Assembly: GCA_030631385.1 (NCBI GenBank)
Contig: DAOVLG010000163.1
Location: 1-5,393, forward strand
Direction: 5' to 3'
DNA from: Candidatus Coatesiibacteriota bacterium
Lineage (GTDB): Bacteria; RBG-13-66-14
Length of the DNA: 5,393 nucleotides
The notes under the pieces were generated by a model. That model was not told where the DNA came from, searched no databases, and saw only the letters and a list, made by a program, of their open reading frames with translations. The position numbers were made by a program, and so were the translations under genes. How positions within the stretch are numbered: the first letter of the stretch is position 1; every line of letters begins with the position of its first letter. This document shows positions 4,043-5,393 of the stretch, in pieces.

Positions 4043-5393
4043 ATGCCTGATGACCTTCGCGCGCGCCTGTCCCGGTTAACCGGAAAGGCGAAAGACGTTT
4101 CCAAGATCGAGGTGGCCCGCGACGCCGAGTCGGTCAAAGAGCGGCTCAAGCGCTTGTTGGCTAAAAAGGGCCGCCCTCTGCCGACCGAGGACAGCCTGCG
4201 CGTCGAGCCCGTCCAACGGCTTTCCCGCGTACCGATCGAGGAGCTGGTGGATGGTGTTTGGGAGAAGACGCCGTTCGGGGCGGTGTTCGTTGTGGAGCAT
4301 CGGATTTCCGCCACGGAGTGCCACGGCGACGATCCGCTCAGCACCGTTTTAAATTTCCCCCCCGAGCGACTGGCCCTGATCGAGGGGGAGGTGCCCGCCG
4401 GCTTCGATTTCTCCAGCGCCGTGTTCCTGGACACCGAAACCACGGGGCTCGCCGGTGGAACCGGCACACTACCCTTCCTGGTCGGGCTGGGGCGCTTCGA
4501 GGGGGACTCCTACGTCCTTCGTCAGCTCTTTTTGGACAACCCGGCGGCGGAGCGCGGTCTGCTCCACATCCTGGCGGAGCTGCTCGAGCGGTCGTCGGGG
4601 CTGGTCACCTACAACGGGAAGGCCTTCGACTGGCCCTTGGTCAGGACACGGTTTTTACTGAACCGCATCCGCCCCGCCTTCCTGTCCGATGAACCGCCCC
4701 ACATCGATCTTTTGACCTGGTCCCGTCGCCTGTGGAAGCTGCGTCTGGGTAGCTGCACCCTGGGCGACGTGGAGAGGGGGGTGATGGGGCTGGAGCGTAT
4801 AGACGACATCCCGGGGGCGGAGATTCCGTCCCTCTACCTGGCCTACCTCCGAGGTGCGCCCGTGGGGGAGCGGATGGCGCGCGTCTTCTACCACAACGAG
4901 TTCGACATCAAATCACTGGCGGTCCTGGCGGCGCGCGCGCTCCGGCTGGCCTCCAACCCCCTGGAACGGTACGAAGACCCCGCGGAGCTCTACGCCTGCT
5001 GCCGCCTGCCTCAACTGGCGGACCGCCGGGGAGAACTTCTACGCACCGCCATCTCCGTCGGGCTCCCGGCGGAGATCGAGTGCCGCGCCCGCTGGGACCT
5101 CTCGATTCATCACAAGCGCCGGGGCGAGTTTACCGAGGCGCGGGCGTTGTGGGATAAGCTGCGCCAGGGCCCCTACGATATCCACCCCTACGAGGAGGAG
5201 GCCAAGTACCTCGAGCACCGGATCAAGGATTTCTCCGCCGCCAAAGTGATGGTCGAGGAGGCCCTCCAACGGTGCGGGCGCGTGATCACCGATCCCTACA
5301 CAAGGGCCAGACAGCGGGGGGCGCTCCTGTACCGCCTGAAGCGGCTGGAGAGGAAGCTGGCCGGCCGGACGGTGGAGAAGGACGAGGTTTACG
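4043..5393 (+). CDS. yprB: YprB-like (COG3359) DnaQ-fold exonuclease with helical/TPR-like C-terminal region (partial, off right edge)
   Basis: The frame is open for 450 codons to the window edge. Residues 1-120 are a charged N-terminal region. The RNase H-like domain (RNase_H_2 type, about 125-300) shows exonuclease motifs in order: FLDTETTGL (128-136; D130 and E132), YNGKAFDWPLV (190-200; D196), HIDLL (220-224) and YHNEFDIKSL (283-292; H284, D288). Together they supply a DEDD-type two-metal site, so all catalytic acids seem present. From about 310 on the sequence is Arg/Glu-rich and helical (for example ELLRTAISVGLPAEIECRAR and the EARALWDKL block), matching the TPR-like part described for this family. 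Nuclease activity on DNA or RNA is inferred from the fold; the physiological substrate of YprB proteins is not known to me. The ATG at 4043 is the first in frame and sits about 23 nt after the predicted transcription start with no Shine-Dalgarno at proper spacing; GAGG at 4020-4023 is 19 bases away. It has its own promoter and is separated from the lipoprotein gene by a terminator. Confidence 0.88.
   Translation, partial: MPDDLRARLSRLTGKAKDVSKIEVARDAESVKERLKRLLAKKGRPLPTEDSLRVEPVQRLSRVPIEELVDGVWEKTPFGAVFVVEHRISATECHGDDPLSTVLNFPPERLALIEGEVPAGFDFSSAVFLDTETTGLAGGTGTLPFLVGLGRFEGDSYVLRQLFLDNPAAERGLLHILAELLERSSGLVTYNGKAFDWPLVRTRFLLNRIRPAFLSDEPPHIDLLTWSRRLWKLRLGSCTLGDVERGVMGLERIDDIPGAEIPSLYLAYLRGAPVGERMARVFYHNEFDIKSLAVLAARALRLASNPLERYEDPAELYACCRLPQLADRRGELLRTAISVGLPAEIECRARWDLSIHHKRRGEFTEARALWDKLRQGPYDIHPYEEEAKYLEHRIKDFSAAKVMVEEALQRCGRVITDPYTRARQRGALLYRLKRLERKLAGRTVEKDEVY

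Noticed and set aside
4258..4692. Plus-strand open frame of 144 codons inside the exonuclease gene
   Set aside because: It is a +1 shadow in which the DTETTG and YNGKAFDWP motifs disappear; the 4043 frame carries all catalytic motifs.
4929..4940. Alternating CG tract in the exonuclease gene as a Z-DNA or regulatory element
   Set aside because: It encodes an Ala/Arg run in frame and is explained by GC-rich codon choice.

Overview
The window looks like ordinary chromosome from a high-GC, probably diderm (Gram-negative-type) bacterium. Codon use is strongly G/C-biased at third positions across all genes. The one exported protein has a type II lipoprotein signal with Gln, not Asp, after the lipid-bearing Cys, as expected of an outer-membrane-sorted lipoprotein. 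I cannot name the taxon. I see no mobile element, CRISPR array, tRNA or rRNA.

Left part (1-1710, minus strand): two genes read leftward as a likely operon. The first encodes a 136-aa basic protein of unknown function ending in an Arg/Trp tail. The second is a MutL/GlmL-family ASKHA ATPase, the accessory or reactivation factor usually found with B12-dependent carbon-skeleton mutases and aminomutases (unrelated to mismatch-repair MutL). Its C-terminal end, and any mutase genes after it, lie beyond the left edge.

Middle (1711-1973): a 263-bp divergent intergenic region. It has one sigma70-like promoter facing left and one facing right. Between and around them are a CTCAA-N11-TTGAG dyad, a GGGCCGGCCC palindrome, 10-bp-spaced TTCCCCCG repeats and an unexplained plus-strand terminator-like hairpin.

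Right part (1974-5393, plus strand): mtnP (5'-methylthioadenosine phosphorylase, methionine salvage) is followed after 48 bp by a six-blade NHL-type beta-propeller lipoprotein. An intrinsic terminator follows. A separate extended -10 promoter then drives a YprB-like (COG3359) DnaQ-fold exonuclease with a helical C-terminal region, cut by the right edge.

The genes do not form one obvious pathway. The leftward pair suggests an amino-acid or carbon-skeleton rearrangement locus outside the window, mtnP is housekeeping salvage, the lipoprotein is an uncharacterised envelope protein, and the exonuclease is nucleic-acid metabolism. No convincing new multi-gene system is visible. The item most worth following is the conserved-looking unknown protein directly upstream of the MutL/GlmL ATPase.
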